From: Rhabdaerophilum sp. SD176
Lineage (GTDB): Bacteria; Pseudomonadota; Alphaproteobacteria; Rhizobiales; Beijerinckiaceae
Assembly: GCF_030143245.1 (NCBI RefSeq)
Contig: NZ_JARJNS010000006.1
Coordinates: 1 to 64,000, forward strand
DNA: 64,000 nucleotides
Reading direction: 5' to 3'
Shown here: positions 8,383 through 17,267 of the stretch, piece by piece
Layout: each line of letters begins with the position of its first letter
Position numbering within the stretch: position 1 is the first letter of the stretch
Translations under genes and position numbers: made by a program
The notes under the pieces: model-generated
The model's database searches: none
What the model was told of the DNA's origin: nothing
Seen by the model: the letters and a program-made list of their open reading frames with translations, nothing else

Positions 8383-10212
8383 ATGCCCGGGTTTCTGACC
8401 CTCCTCGTCCGCTACAAGGCCCTGCTGCGCCGCATGGCCATCGGCCTTGGCGTCGCCGCTATTCTGGCCGTGGCCGGGCTGGCAACGCTGATCCTGACGC
8501 GGGACTACGCCGCCATCGAGCAGGCCATCCTTGCGCGGTACGAGCAGGATCTCGGGCTGACCTTGCGATTTGGCCAACGCCGCCACGTGATGTGGCCAAA
8601 ACCGAAGATCGTCTATGACGAAATTGTCGTCCGGCGCATGGCGGGCGATGGCGAATTGCGCGCCCCGCAGGCGATCATCCAGTTTGACCTGTTCGATCTC
8701 ATGGACGGATCGATCGACGGCCCCTCGCTGAGCCTGTCCAAGCCGGATATCCGGGTTGATATCGGCGCTATCGATGCCCGTTTCCGCTCGCCGAGAAGCG
8801 TTACGGAGTTGCTTGACCAGACAATCGGGCTGTTCGGGCAATCGACGCGGTTCAGGCGCTTCAGGATTGCGGTGGAAGAGGCCCGGATTACGCTTTCCCG
8901 TGCCGGACCGAAGGGCGAGGACCTTGCATTCGAGGCCATTCGCGGGCGTTTCCGCTACCTCGCCGGCCGTGGGCGGCTGGATATCGACCTGACCCAGGCG
9001 GGCATCGAGGACGGCTACTCGCTCACGGCATCGCTGCCAACCCGGCGCGCGCTGGCCAAGGACAAGCAAGGCGCCGCGACGATCCAGATCGGTGCTCTCG
9101 GCTCCCGCCTGACCTTTGCCGGTTCCATGCGGCGTGATCCGGACCTGGCCCTGATCGGGCGGGCGGAGGCACAGTTGGGAGGCAAGCTGGAAAGCCGGCT
9201 GGGTGGACCGAATGGGCGGCAGGGCTCCAATGATCCGCCGATGACGATCTCGTCGAACATGGCGCTGGATCCCCGTGGCGTTGCGCTGGAAGCACTTCGG
9301 ATCGTCCGGGGCGGAAAGCAACTCAACGGCATCGCCGCCCTTCGCGAGAATAACGGACGCTGGGGCCTCTCCGCGACCCTTGCCGGAGACCTGGTGGATG
9401 GCACGGCAGCCCATGCGGCTTTCCAGCGCCTCCGGCGGCCCGATGGCAGCTGGTCCGGCGAGGCGCTGGCGATTAACCCGCTTCCGATCATCGACCTCGA
9501 CATCCGGCTTTCCACGCGCGAATTCAAACTGGGCAATGTCGTCCTTTCGAATGTGGCGCTCTCGGTCCTGACCCGGCAGGGCCGGACGGAAATGGCCATC
9601 GTCGACAGCCGCTTCGGTGAGGGCATGGTCAAGGCCCGCGTCTCCCTGATCGACAATCCCGAAAGGCAGCAGGAATTGCGCCTGCAGGCCTCCGCCGAGC
9701 GCATCGATTTCGGGCGCTTCATGGAGCGCGCCTTCGGGTTCAACCGCCTGACCGGCGAGGGAACGCTGGTTGTGCAGGCAGAAGCCAAGGGGGCCTCCGT
9801 TTCCGCCCTTGCCGGCGCGCTGAACGGGACTGCTGCCATCGACATCAAGAACGGCGATGTGACCGGGATCGATCTCGCGAAACTTCTTACCCGCGCAACC
9901 GATGCGCGTCAGGATGCGGCCTTGCTCCTGGCCCTCGCCGGCAAGACCAGCTTCGAGATGCTGCGCGCCAATTTCGCTATCCGCGAGGGCAAGGTCGAAC
10001 CGGTTGGATCGAGTTTTCTGTCGCCGCGCGTGACGGCGATGCTCGAAGGCGTGATGGATCTCGCAGCCCAGCGCCACCAGATGATCGTGGTGCTCCGTCG
10101 CCGGATCGATGAGCCGCCCCTGCCAAGCGAATTCTATGCTTTCCGGCTCGAAGGGCCGTTGCTGGCGCCCTCCGTCCGGCCAGACCTGCGGCTGCTGCAG
10201 AACCGTTCCTAG
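8383..10212 (+). CDS. AsmA family protein
   Basis: This 609-residue protein has one N-terminal membrane helix (about residues 18-38) followed by a large periplasmic region. The C-terminal third carries the AsmA-type block FNRLTGEGTLVVQAEAKG and the ALNGTAAIDIKNGDVTGIDL stretch. AsmA-like proteins are long beta-rich bridge-like proteins connected with outer-membrane lipid homeostasis; that role is family knowledge only. The gene is monocistronic. Its TAG stop shares bases with the stop of the convergent Crp-type gene in the sequence CCTAGC. Confidence 0.8.
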   Translation: MPGFLTLLVRYKALLRRMAIGLGVAAILAVAGLATLILTRDYAAIEQAILARYEQDLGLTLRFGQRRHVMWPKPKIVYDEIVVRRMAGDGELRAPQAIIQFDLFDLMDGSIDGPSLSLSKPDIRVDIGAIDARFRSPRSVTELLDQTIGLFGQSTRFRRFRIAVEEARITLSRAGPKGEDLAFEAIRGRFRYLAGRGRLDIDLTQAGIEDGYSLTASLPTRRALAKDKQGAATIQIGALGSRLTFAGSMRRDPDLALIGRAEAQLGGKLESRLGGPNGRQGSNDPPMTISSNMALDPRGVALEALRIVRGGKQLNGIAALRENNGRWGLSATLAGDLVDGTAAHAAFQRLRRPDGSWSGEALAINPLPIIDLDIRLSTREFKLGNVVLSNVALSVLTRQGRTEMAIVDSRFGEGMVKARVSLIDNPERQQELRLQASAERIDFGRFMERAFGFNRLTGEGTLVVQAEAKGASVSALAGALNGTAAIDIKNGDVTGIDLAKLLTRATDARQDAALLLALAGKTSFEMLRANFAIREGKVEPVGSSFLSPRVTAMLEGVMDLAAQRHQMIVVLRRRIDEPPLPSEFYAFRLEGPLLAPSVRPDLRLLQNRS

Positions 10213-10898
10213 CCGGCTTCGCGCATCGCCTGGGCAATCCGCTGGCGAAGCGTGTCCGGATCGAGCAGGACCAGCGCGCCCCGGGTCCGCTCCATCAGGT
10301 TTTCCGTTTTCATGGCCCCGAGTTCCCGGGTGATCTGCTCTCTGCGGCACCCGACGCGTGCTGCAAGAACGTGATGCACCGGCGGCGGCGAAATCACGCG
10401 CGCCGGCGCAGCATTGGGGCGGGGCGCCGAAAGCCGGAGCAGTTCCGCATAGAGGCGGTGCCGGATATCGAGGACAGTGTGTTCGAGCAGGCGCACATTC
10501 AGGTCCCGCACCCGGGCCGCCAGCAGGCGCAGCAGCTTGTCCGAGAGAATGCGCGATGCGGCGATCATCTCGCGGAACACGCCGGCACTGATGATACAGA
10601 TCTCGGCGCGCGTGAGAGCCGAGACATTGGCCGAGCGGGCAATCCCGTCAATCGCGGCAAGTTCGCCAAAGTATTCGCCTGCGCGCATATCCGCGAGAAT
10701 CACTTCCTTGCCGCCGGCTGTGCGGATCTGGATGCGGACATCCCCGGCCGCGAGGAAATAGACATCGCTCGACTGATCCTCGAAATCGACGAGGATCTGC
10801 CCCTCCTCAACGCGCTTCCAGACGCAGCGGCGCTCGAAGCCCTTCAAATCGAGATCACTGGCATCCTTGAAGAACGGGATCGCGGCAAGCGACTGCAT
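10209..10898 (-). CDS. Crp/Fnr family transcriptional regulator
   Basis: This is a 229-residue cytoplasmic DNA-binding regulator. Residues 1-115 form a cyclic-nucleotide-binding-like beta barrel (GEYFGELAAIDGIARSANV), and residues 140-215 a winged helix of the Crp type (HHVLAARVGCRREQITRELG, the recognition helix). No cysteine cluster is present, so it is not an oxygen-sensing Fnr. The GELAAID phosphate-binding cassette keeps the glutamate usual in cAMP-binding proteins, but the barrel is not proof of cAMP binding. I chose the ATG at 10898, which begins a normal family N-terminus; longer reading adds implausible sequence. Its upstream region is full of short repeats that may be an autoregulatory site. 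A class III cyclase near 49 kb is a possible but unproven partner. Confidence 0.85.
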   Translation of the reverse strand: MQSLAAIPFFKDASDLDLKGFERRCVWKRVEEGQILVDFEDQSSDVYFLAAGDVRIQIRTAGGKEVILADMRAGEYFGELAAIDGIARSANVSALTRAEICIISAGVFREMIAASRILSDKLLRLLAARVRDLNVRLLEHTVLDIRHRLYAELLRLSAPRPNAAPARVISPPPVHHVLAARVGCRREQITRELGAMKTENLMERTRGALVLLDPDTLRQRIAQAMREAG

Positions 10899-10931
10899 CG
10901 AGCCATTTCCTGACAGATCAAGAGACGTTTC

Positions 10932-10970
10932 ATGCAAGCCTAGCGATGCAAGCCTGCTTGGCAAGCGGCC
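10932..10970. repeat. clustered direct and inverted repeats upstream of the Crp-type gene
   Basis: ATGCAAGCCT occurs twice, at 10932 and 10946, 14 bases apart. The second copy runs into CAAGC-CT-GCTTG (10949-10960), followed by GCTTG-G-CAAGC. Placed 35-70 bases upstream of the regulator's ATG, this looks like a protein-binding region. Confidence 0.35.
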
Positions 10971-11078
10971 CTGCGCGGGGAAACCGTGCAACCCCAGGGT
11001 TTTCCGCCGGATTCCACGCCGTTCCCGCCCCTTGGCTGACGCAGCCAAAACATTCGGACAAAATCACCATGAAAGGGC

Positions 11079-11107
11079 TGGACAGGTTCCCCGCCATTTT
11101 CTAAAAG
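11079..11107 (+). promoter_or_regulatory. candidate tRNA-Phe promoter
   Basis: TGGACA at 11079-11084 and TAAAAG at 11102-11107 have a 17-base spacer and end 35 bases before the mature tRNA start. The -10 match is imperfect. Confidence 0.4.
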
Positions 11108-11142
11108 CACGGCTCTCGCGTCGGGCTAGCACCGCTGCGCAG

Positions 11143-11218
11143 GCCCGGGTAGCTCAGTTGGTAGAGCATGCGACTGAAAATCGCAGTGTCGCTGGTTCGA
11201 TTCCGGCCCCGGGCACCA
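11143..11218 (+). tRNA. tRNA-Phe (anticodon GAA)
   Basis: This is a 76-nt tRNA with encoded CCA. The acceptor stem pairs GCCCGGG with CCCGGGC, the D-arm contains AGCTCAGTTGGTAGAGC, the anticodon loop is CTGAAAA (anticodon GAA), and the T-loop contains GGTTCGATTCC. Confidence 0.97.
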
Positions 11219-11347
11219 TTCATTTCTCCCCGATCACCCGACAAGTGCCTTCCGGCCTTCGTTTACGATAGGCCTTAGGGAAAGCTTTGCTTTCTTGCGG
11301 TAGCCTTACGCCTGTTTCCAATTTGCGTTCAGGGGATGACACCGACA

Positions 11348-12340
11348 ATGAAGGCCGATCCGATCACCAAAGAGCAGATCCAGATGGATTGCCCCGCCGG
11401 CAAGTTCCGCCTGATCACCCGCAGCGACATGGATGGCCTCGTTTGCGGCACGCTGCTGAAGGAGATCGACCTGGTCAGCGAGATCGAGTTCGTGCACCCC
11501 AAGGACATGCAGGATGGGAAGATCGCTGTCGGCGCGTCGGATATCTCGACCAACCTTCCCTATGTGCCGGGCATCTATGCCGCGTTCGACCATCATGCGA
11601 GCGAAGGCAAGCGCAATGCTGACAAGGCCGCGAACCACATCATCGATGTGAACGCGCCGTCGGCGGCGCGGGTTGTCTATGATTTCTTCGGCGGCCGCGA
11701 GGCATTCCCGCGGATCAACCCGGACATGATGCTCGCCGTCGACAAAGCCGATGCGGCCCGCTTCACACGCGATGATGTGCTTGATGCCCGCGGCTGGGAA
11801 CTTCTTTCATTCCTGATGGATGCGCGCACGGGGCTCGGCCGGTTCCGCGACTTCCGGATCTCGAATTACCAGCTGATGATGCTGCTGATCGATGCCTGCC
11901 GCAATCACAGCTCGATCGAGACGATCCTCGAGCTGCCGGACATCAAGGAGCGCGTCGATCTCTACAAGACGCATCAGGCGCTCTCGCGCGAGCAGATCAA
12001 GCGCTGCACCCGCATCGACGGCACGCTGGCCATTCTCGATCTTCGCGGCGAGGAGACGATCTACGCCTCGAACCGGTTCATGGTCTATGCGCTGTTCCCG
12101 CAGGCCTCGATCTCGGTCCATGTCATGTGGGGCCGTGCCAAGCAGAACACGGTGCTGGCCTTCGGCAAATCGATCTTCGACCGTTCGAACCCGACCAATG
12201 TCGGCGAGCTGATGCTCGACCATGGCGGGGGTGGCCACCATGCCGCCGGCACCTGCCAGGTCGACAATGACGCGGCGGATGGCATCCTCGCCTCCATCGC
12301 AGCACGCATCAACCAGGAAGCCCGGCGCGCCGCCGCCTGA
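11348..12340 (+). CDS. DHH-superfamily phosphoesterase
   Basis: This protein of 330 residues should be a Mn-dependent phosphoesterase. The N-terminal DHH domain shows TRSDMDGLVCG (metal-binding Asp pair), AAFDHHASEG (the DHH signature) and AVDKADAARF. A C-terminal DHHA1-like end carries GGGGHHAAGTC. Such proteins are often labelled exopolyphosphatase in Rhizobiales, but DHH enzymes also hydrolyse nanoRNA or cyclic dinucleotides, so the substrate is open. ATG 11348 has AGGGG at a workable distance; ATG 11336 follows the same AGGGG directly and would add four residues. The gene is alone and followed by a good stem-loop shared with the convergent SDR gene. Confidence 0.8.
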   Translation: MKADPITKEQIQMDCPAGKFRLITRSDMDGLVCGTLLKEIDLVSEIEFVHPKDMQDGKIAVGASDISTNLPYVPGIYAAFDHHASEGKRNADKAANHIIDVNAPSAARVVYDFFGGREAFPRINPDMMLAVDKADAARFTRDDVLDARGWELLSFLMDARTGLGRFRDFRISNYQLMMLLIDACRNHSSIETILELPDIKERVDLYKTHQALSREQIKRCTRIDGTLAILDLRGEETIYASNRFMVYALFPQASISVHVMWGRAKQNTVLAFGKSIFDRSNPTNVGELMLDHGGGGHHAAGTCQVDNDAADGILASIAARINQEARRAAA

Positions 12341-12370
12341 GCCTGATCGTTTCGGGTCGATCATACCATC

Positions 12371-12401
12371 AGGGCAGCGATTCCTTCGGGGGCGCTGCCC
12401 T
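12371..12401. terminator. terminator between convergent genes
   Basis: AGGGCAGCG and CGCTGCCCT form a perfect 9-bp stem around a 13-base loop, followed by TTCCTTT on the plus strand. It lies between the stops of the DHH gene and the convergent SDR gene. Confidence 0.65.
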
Positions 12402-12415
12402 TTCCTTTGGCAAGG

Positions 12416-13171
12416 TCAGCTCCGGCCGCCATCGACCGACAGGATCTGACCGCTGATCCAGCCCGCCTGTTCCGAGGCGAGGAACAGCGTGGCATGGGCG
12501 ATGTCCTCGGCCGTACCAAGCCGGCGGGTATGGATGCCCTGAACCAGCCGCGCCTGCCCTTCCGGGCCATAGCTCTGCCATTGCCGTTCGGTAGCCGGGT
12601 TTGACCGGACGAAGCCGGGGGCAACGGCATTCGAGGTGATGCCTTTGGGTCCCAGATCCTGGCTCAGTTGCTTCGTCAGCCCTACAAGCGCATGTTTGGC
12701 CGCCGTGTAGGCCTGAATACCGGTCAGGCTCGGGCGCAGGCCGGCACCCGACGCGATATTGACGATCCGCCCCCAGCCTTGCGCGGACATGGGTAGGGAC
12801 GCAGCCTGCGAGAGCCAGAACGCGCCGTCGACATTGGCTTCGAACAGCACACGCCAGCTTTCCTCGGTCACGGCCTCGACAGGGCCGCCCACCTGCCCGC
12901 GCACACCACCGGCGGCGTTGACCAGAATGTCGAGACGACCCTGATGATCGACAATCGAATGGACGGCATCATGCGCTGCTTCGCGCCGGCTGACATCCAG
13001 AACGATCGGCATCATGGCTTCTGCAACCGCGAAAGCGGTAAGGCCTTCCCCGTTCCGATCGGCCACAACAACAAGACAACCCGCTTCCTTCAGCGCCCGG
13101 GCGATGGCCTGCCCGATCCCTTGGGCGGCACCGGTTACCAAGGCAACGCGGCCATCGAGGCGGATCTCCAT
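12416..13171 (-). CDS. SDR family oxidoreductase
   Basis: This 251-residue NAD(P)-dependent dehydrogenase/reductase has a Rossmann motif (VTGAAQGIGQAIA) at 11-23, NAAGG near 86, the catalytic Ser (NIASGAG) and Tyr-x3-Lys (AYTAAK), and the C-terminal ISGQILSVDGGRS usual in FabG-like members. An Asp after the second strand (VVADRNG) favours NAD(H). The ATG overlaps the stop of the upstream ketopantoate-reductase-like gene by one base (TGATG), so translation is likely coupled. With that gene and the binding protein it forms a three-gene minus-strand operon divergent from the MarR regulator. Substrate unknown. Confidence 0.85.
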   Translation of the reverse strand: MEIRLDGRVALVTGAAQGIGQAIARALKEAGCLVVVADRNGEGLTAFAVAEAMMPIVLDVSRREAAHDAVHSIVDHQGRLDILVNAAGGVRGQVGGPVEAVTEESWRVLFEANVDGAFWLSQAASLPMSAQGWGRIVNIASGAGLRPSLTGIQAYTAAKHALVGLTKQLSQDLGPKGITSNAVAPGFVRSNPATERQWQSYGPEGQARLVQGIHTRRLGTAEDIAHATLFLASEQAGWISGQILSVDGGRS

Positions 13172-14217
13172 CAGGCCCCTCCTGCCAGCGGGATGAGTTC
13201 GGCGAACGTCTCGAAGGCCATCGGTTTCCGCCCGTCCTCGATATCGTGGATGAGGCTGACCAGCCGAGCGAGGACCGGGGTTTCGATGCCCGCCTCCCTC
13301 GCAAGGCTGGCAATGATGCCGATTTGAGGATCGACCTCGGTCTTCCGCTTGCGCACCGCCAGATCGCGATAGATGCCGGAATGCGTCTTGGCGGTGTGGC
13401 GGTTGAATTCCGAGAGGGCGGCAATCGAGGATTCCGCCTGCCCAGCCGGGGCACCCGGCGCGAAACATTCCGGATCGAAGCCATTGAAGCCGACTGGCTT
13501 CACGCCGCGCGCCCGGGCCACGGCCATCACTTCGCGGCCGAGAGCCACGAAAACCGGGACGCGGCGCGGATCGGCGAAGTTCGCGCTCATCGAGTCCGGT
13601 GTCAGTGCGGTGGCGAAAAGCATGGCACCATAGGCCAGCTTTCCCCAGAGATAGCCCCAGATATTGTCCGTCAGCACGGCAGCCGGCTCGAAGATGCGCA
13701 GCCATTCATGCATCTGCTGCGTGCGTGGCTGGACCGAACCGTCGATCTCGCCAACAACCACCGCCGCGCGGTTGCCGAACAGGATTTCTCCCGGGGCGAG
13801 CCAGTCCGCTCCGAAATTCACGAAGCAGCCCATCGTGCGTTTCGCGCCGATGATCCGGCTGATGGCGATTTCGTTCAGCCCGTTCTGCGCCGAGAGGACA
13901 TAGCCATCCGGCGCAAGATGCGGCGCGAGTTTGACCAGGGCGGCCTCGGTGGCATGGGCCTTCACCGCCAGGACGATGATCGGCCAGGTGCCGGTCAAGG
14001 CCTCCGGTGTGACGGTTGGCACAACCTGCCGGAATTCCTCGACCGGTCCGGTAATCGAAAGACCTGTCGTCGAGCAGGCCCGGGCGTGCTCGACGACGAT
14101 GTCAACCATGGTGACCGGCAGGCCTGCCCGCGCCCAATAGGCGCCGAGCGTGCCACCGATGGCGCCGGCACCCCAGATCAGGATCGGGGGCCGGCTGCTT
14201 GCTGCTTCGCCCGCCAC
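13171..14217 (-). CDS. ketopantoate reductase-like (PanE/ApbA family) oxidoreductase
   Basis: This 348-residue protein has an N-terminal NADP-binding fold (ILIWGAGAIGGTLGAYWARAG, residues 12-32) and an all-helical C-terminal domain with the family lysine region (WGYLWGKLAYGAM). Family members reduce 2-dehydropantoate to pantoate, but many paralogues in transporter operons act on other 2-oxoacids or secondary alcohols. Its place between a peptide-type binding protein (1 base away) and an SDR argues for a catabolic role rather than coenzyme A synthesis. Length is slightly above the usual 290-320 residues. Specific substrate not assignable. Confidence 0.8.
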   Translation of the reverse strand: MAGEAASSRPPILIWGAGAIGGTLGAYWARAGLPVTMVDIVVEHARACSTTGLSITGPVEEFRQVVPTVTPEALTGTWPIIVLAVKAHATEAALVKLAPHLAPDGYVLSAQNGLNEIAISRIIGAKRTMGCFVNFGADWLAPGEILFGNRAAVVVGEIDGSVQPRTQQMHEWLRIFEPAAVLTDNIWGYLWGKLAYGAMLFATALTPDSMSANFADPRRVPVFVALGREVMAVARARGVKPVGFNGFDPECFAPGAPAGQAESSIAALSEFNRHTAKTHSGIYRDLAVRKRKTEVDPQIGIIASLAREAGIETPVLARLVSLIHDIEDGRKPMAFETFAELIPLAGGA

Positions 14218-14218
14218 G

Positions 14219-15796
14219 TTACTTCGCGGGCTTGATATTCATGGCGAGCGTATCCTCGTCGACGCGCGCCTTGATGGTGACCTTGCCCTTCTGCATCGCC
14301 CAGGCCGAGCCAACCGCGACGATCGGCAGGCGCTGGCGATCTTTCAGGACAAGCGCATTCGCATCCTCAAGGGCCTTGCGGCGCTTGCCCTCGTCCATCT
14401 CGACCGCGGCGATCTGGAGCAGCTTGTCCATCTCGCCGTTCTTGTAGCCGAGGACGTTGAAGGCCCCCATCTTCTTGGAAGGATCATTCGAATGGGCGAG
14501 CGAAGAGAGCGTGTAGTGCGCCTCACCAGTGAGCGTGCCCCAGCCCGACATTGAGGCCGAGAACTCGCCGCGCGTCCGGGCGGGGAAGAAGACCGCCGCC
14601 GGCTGGGCGTTCGGCGTTGCGTCGATTCCGATCGCCGCGAGCATCTGCGCGATCGAGGTTCCGACCTGCGTATCGCCCGGCAGCCGGTCCTTCGTGAAGG
14701 AGAACTGCATCTTGAAGCCGTTCGGATAGCCGGCTGCCGCGAGTTGCTGCTTCGCCTTGGCGGGGTTGTATTCCCGCGCCGGGAGCGTCTTGTTGAAGCC
14801 GAAGATCGACGGCGTCACCATCTGGTTCACAGGTTTGCCAAGGCCTTCCATCGCCACTTCCGCGAGGGCGTTGCGGTCAATGGCCAGGTCGATGGCTTCA
14901 CGGACGCGAATATCGAGGAAGGGGTTCTTCGGCAGCGCCGAACCATCCTTCGCCGTCACATTCAGCGCCTTTTCGCGCATATCCAATTCGACGTTGAAAA
15001 CATAAACCGTATCAATGATCTGGACGTCGATCTTCGAATCGCGCTTCAGCGCTGCAACATCGGTAGCCGGAACGCGGGTGATCAGGTCAAGCTGGCCAGC
15101 CTTGAGCTGCGCGACGCGGGCGGCATCATTGGCGATCTCCTTGCGGACATGGCGCGCCCACGGTTCCTTCGGGCCCCAATAGCCGTCAAACCGATCGAGC
15201 ACGAGATCACCCTTCGGCTGCCACGATACATACTTGTAGGGACCGGTTCCGACGGCGGCCTTCCCGGAATTGAAGGCCGCATTCGCGGATTCCTTGGTCA
15301 GGCCTGCTGCCGCCTTGTGCGAGACAATGAAGAGGCGGATGAAATCGTTCGGCAGCGTCGGAGCCGCGCCATCGGTGACGACATGAACCGTCAGCGGGTC
15401 GATGATTTTCGTCTCCTTGACGCGCCGGACATAGATCGTGGTCGGGTTTGGCCCGGCGACCATGGGGATGCGCTCGATCGAGAATTTCACATCCTCGGCC
15501 GTGAAGTCGGAGCCATCATGGAATTTAACGCCGGGGCGCAGCTTGAATTCCCAGGTCGTGTCGTTGATCGGCTTCCAGCTGGTCGCAAGGCGCGGCTCCA
15601 GTTCAAGCCCGTCGCCCGACCAGACCAGCGTATCGAAGACATGCTTCAGGGCCTCGGCATGCGTGCCGGTGGCGGTGAAATGCGGGTCGATGGAATCCGG
15701 CCCGCCGCGGACACCGATCGTCAGGGTCTGGGCCAGGACCGGCACGGCACTCGACAAGGCGGTGGCGCAGAAAAGGGCATAAACGAGCGGACGCAT
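14219..15796 (-). CDS. ABC transporter substrate-binding protein, family 5 (peptide type)
   Basis: This 525-residue periplasmic protein has a signal peptide of about 22 residues (MRPLVYALFCATALSSAV, cleavage after LAQ). The mature protein begins TLTIGVRGGPDSIDPH, the usual start of DppA/OppA-like proteins, followed by WEFKLRPGVKFHDGSDFTAEDV. It probably supplies the DppBCDF-type importer encoded divergently from 17267, which has no binding protein of its own. It is the first gene of the minus-strand operon. Family 5 proteins bind peptides, nickel, opines, glutathione and other amides, so the ligand is open. Confidence 0.88.
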   Translation of the reverse strand: MRPLVYALFCATALSSAVPVLAQTLTIGVRGGPDSIDPHFTATGTHAEALKHVFDTLVWSGDGLELEPRLATSWKPINDTTWEFKLRPGVKFHDGSDFTAEDVKFSIERIPMVAGPNPTTIYVRRVKETKIIDPLTVHVVTDGAAPTLPNDFIRLFIVSHKAAAGLTKESANAAFNSGKAAVGTGPYKYVSWQPKGDLVLDRFDGYWGPKEPWARHVRKEIANDAARVAQLKAGQLDLITRVPATDVAALKRDSKIDVQIIDTVYVFNVELDMREKALNVTAKDGSALPKNPFLDIRVREAIDLAIDRNALAEVAMEGLGKPVNQMVTPSIFGFNKTLPAREYNPAKAKQQLAAAGYPNGFKMQFSFTKDRLPGDTQVGTSIAQMLAAIGIDATPNAQPAAVFFPARTRGEFSASMSGWGTLTGEAHYTLSSLAHSNDPSKKMGAFNVLGYKNGEMDKLLQIAAVEMDEGKRRKALEDANALVLKDRQRLPIVAVGSAWAMQKGKVTIKARVDEDTLAMNIKPAK

Positions 15797-15882
15797 GGCG
15801 GTCTCCCTTGTTGATGCGTCCTCGCCCCTGGCGGGACGCCTGAACCGGCATTGAACGTGACGAATTCGCCCCCGTCAATTCC

Positions 15883-15910
15883 TTGTGGAACTGTTTTTTG
15901 CCCGTATAGT
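15883..15910 (+). promoter_or_regulatory. candidate promoter of the MarR-led operon
   Basis: TTGTGG at 15883-15888 and TATAGT at 15905-15910 are separated by 16 bases. The site ends 40 bases before ATG 15951 and overlaps an upstream GTG, which argues that translation starts at 15951. The 150-base region between the divergent genes also contains TGACG/CGTCA half-sites, a plausible operator. Confidence 0.45.
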
Positions 15911-15950
15911 GGGTCTGGATGATCTGAACCGTTCGATTTGGAACCAGTTT

Positions 15951-16562
15951 ATGCGCGACAAAACGGCACGTCGCCTGCCGGCGAAGCAGAATGATGAAAT
16001 CGGCAACGTGGTTCCGTTCGGCTCGGCCGAGAATGGTGCGGACCTGCTCAACCGCCAGAGGCTCGATGCCTTCACGCATGCGCGCCTCTGGAAGAACCCG
16101 TGCGGTTTTGCAGCCCGGTTCAACTACCTTGCCCTGCGCTACAATGTGCCGCTTTATGGTTGGGTGAAAGAGCGTTTCGATCTTTCCCGCGTCGAATTCG
16201 TCGTGATCTACAGCCTGGCGATCCAGGATGGTGTCACTGCTAGCGAGATCGCGTCCTCGACAGCTTTCCCCAAGAACACGCTCAGCCGCGCGGTCAACCG
16301 GCTGATCGGCCTCGGCTTTGTCGCCCGTCGGACAGATGGCGACGATCGCCGGTCGCAAATCCTGACACTGACCGATGCCGGACGCGCCGTCTATGACGAG
16401 GCCCTGCCCCGCTTCGCCGGGCTGGAACAGGAAATGCTTGCTCCGCTCAGTCTCGTCGAGCGCGAGATGCTCTCCATGCTGCTCGCGAAGGTAGTGCTCG
16501 CCATGTTCCGCGGCGAGGCAGGGGCCGAAGCGGAGCTGCAAACCGGCGCGGAGATGGAATAA
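15951..16562 (+). CDS. MarR family transcriptional regulator
   Basis: This is a regulator of about 203 residues. The winged helix-turn-helix lies at about 90-150: YSLAIQDGVTASEIAS, then the recognition helix region FPKNTLSRAVNRLIGLGF and the wing RRTDGDDRRSQILTLT. I chose ATG 15951; a GTG at 15885 overlaps the probable promoter. The N-terminal 50 residues are longer than usual and without clear motif. The gene heads a nearly gapless series of amidohydrolase and importer genes and faces the binding-protein operon, so it is the natural local regulator of both. It probably represses until a substrate of the pathway binds. Confidence 0.85.
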   Translation: MRDKTARRLPAKQNDEIGNVVPFGSAENGADLLNRQRLDAFTHARLWKNPCGFAARFNYLALRYNVPLYGWVKERFDLSRVEFVVIYSLAIQDGVTASEIASSTAFPKNTLSRAVNRLIGLGFVARRTDGDDRRSQILTLTDAGRAVYDEALPRFAGLEQEMLAPLSLVEREMLSMLLAKVVLAMFRGEAGAEAELQTGAEME

Positions 16563-16565
16563 GCC

Positions 16566-17267
16566 ATGCGCATTGCGGACATGAACTGGATGCAGGCGGA
16601 AGCTCGGGCTCGCACCGATGATCGGGCGGTGCTGCCGCTCGGCTCGACCGAGCAGCACGCCTATCTCAGTCTCGCGGTGGATGCGATCCTCGCGGAACGC
16701 GTGGCTGTGGAAGCGGTCGGGGAGAGCGGCATCCCCGTCTTTCCGGTCCAACCCTACGGGTTCACGCCGAATTTCGTCGAGTATCCCGGTTCTGTGACTT
16801 TGCGCCTCTCGACCTGGATTGCCGTCGTGACGGATATCCTCGACGGGCTGGTGCGGTCCGGCTTCCGGCGCATCGTCATCGTCAACGGGCATGGCGGCAA
16901 CTCGCCTGCCCATGGTGCCGTGCTGGAATGGCTCGACCTGAACCGGGGCTGCCAGGTGAAATGGCACAATTGGTGGAACGCTCCGGAGACTTTCGCCAAG
17001 GTGAAGGCGATTGATCCCGTTGCGAGCCATGCCTCCTGGATGGAGAATTTTCCCTGGACGCGCCTGCCGGGCGTAACGATGCCTGGCCACCAGAAGCCGA
17101 TGATGGATATGGGCCGCTTCTCCGCGCTCGACCCCGGCGCGAAGAAGGCGCTGCTGGGGGACGGCAATTACGGCGGGCTCTACCAGCGTTCCGACGCGGA
17201 TATGCTGGCAATCTGGGCGGTCGCCATTGCCGAGACGCGGGCGCTGATCACCGAGGGCTGGGCCTGA
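16566..17267 (+). CDS. creatininase family amidohydrolase
   Basis: This 233-residue metal-dependent hydrolase belongs to the family that opens the lactam of creatinine and acts on related amides (MftE, ArfB, FAPy deformylase). Visible metal and catalytic positions are Glu/His in LPLGSTEQHAYL, Asp in SLAVDA, the NGHGGN signature near 103 and Glu in HASWMEN. The first block differs from the common EQHGPHLPLGTD form, with one residue fewer and no second histidine, so it is a distinct subfamily. It starts three bases after marR and ends overlapping the next permease by one base. In context it probably hydrolyses an amide or cyclic amide brought in by the adjacent importers. Confidence 0.82.
   Translation: MRIADMNWMQAEARARTDDRAVLPLGSTEQHAYLSLAVDAILAERVAVEAVGESGIPVFPVQPYGFTPNFVEYPGSVTLRLSTWIAVVTDILDGLVRSGFRRIVIVNGHGGNSPAHGAVLEWLDLNRGCQVKWHNWWNAPETFAKVKAIDPVASHASWMENFPWTRLPGVTMPGHQKPMMDMGRFSALDPGAKKALLGDGNYGGLYQRSDADMLAIWAVAIAETRALITEGWA

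Noticed and set aside
8215-10350. A 711-codon minus-strand frame
   Set aside because: It is the antisense of the AsmA-like gene and extends into other genes' ends; composition is that of a shadow frame.
13171-14217. Pantothenate biosynthesis panE
   Set aside because: The fold is that of ketopantoate reductase, but the operon context (peptide binding protein, SDR) suggests a different substrate, so no symbol is given.
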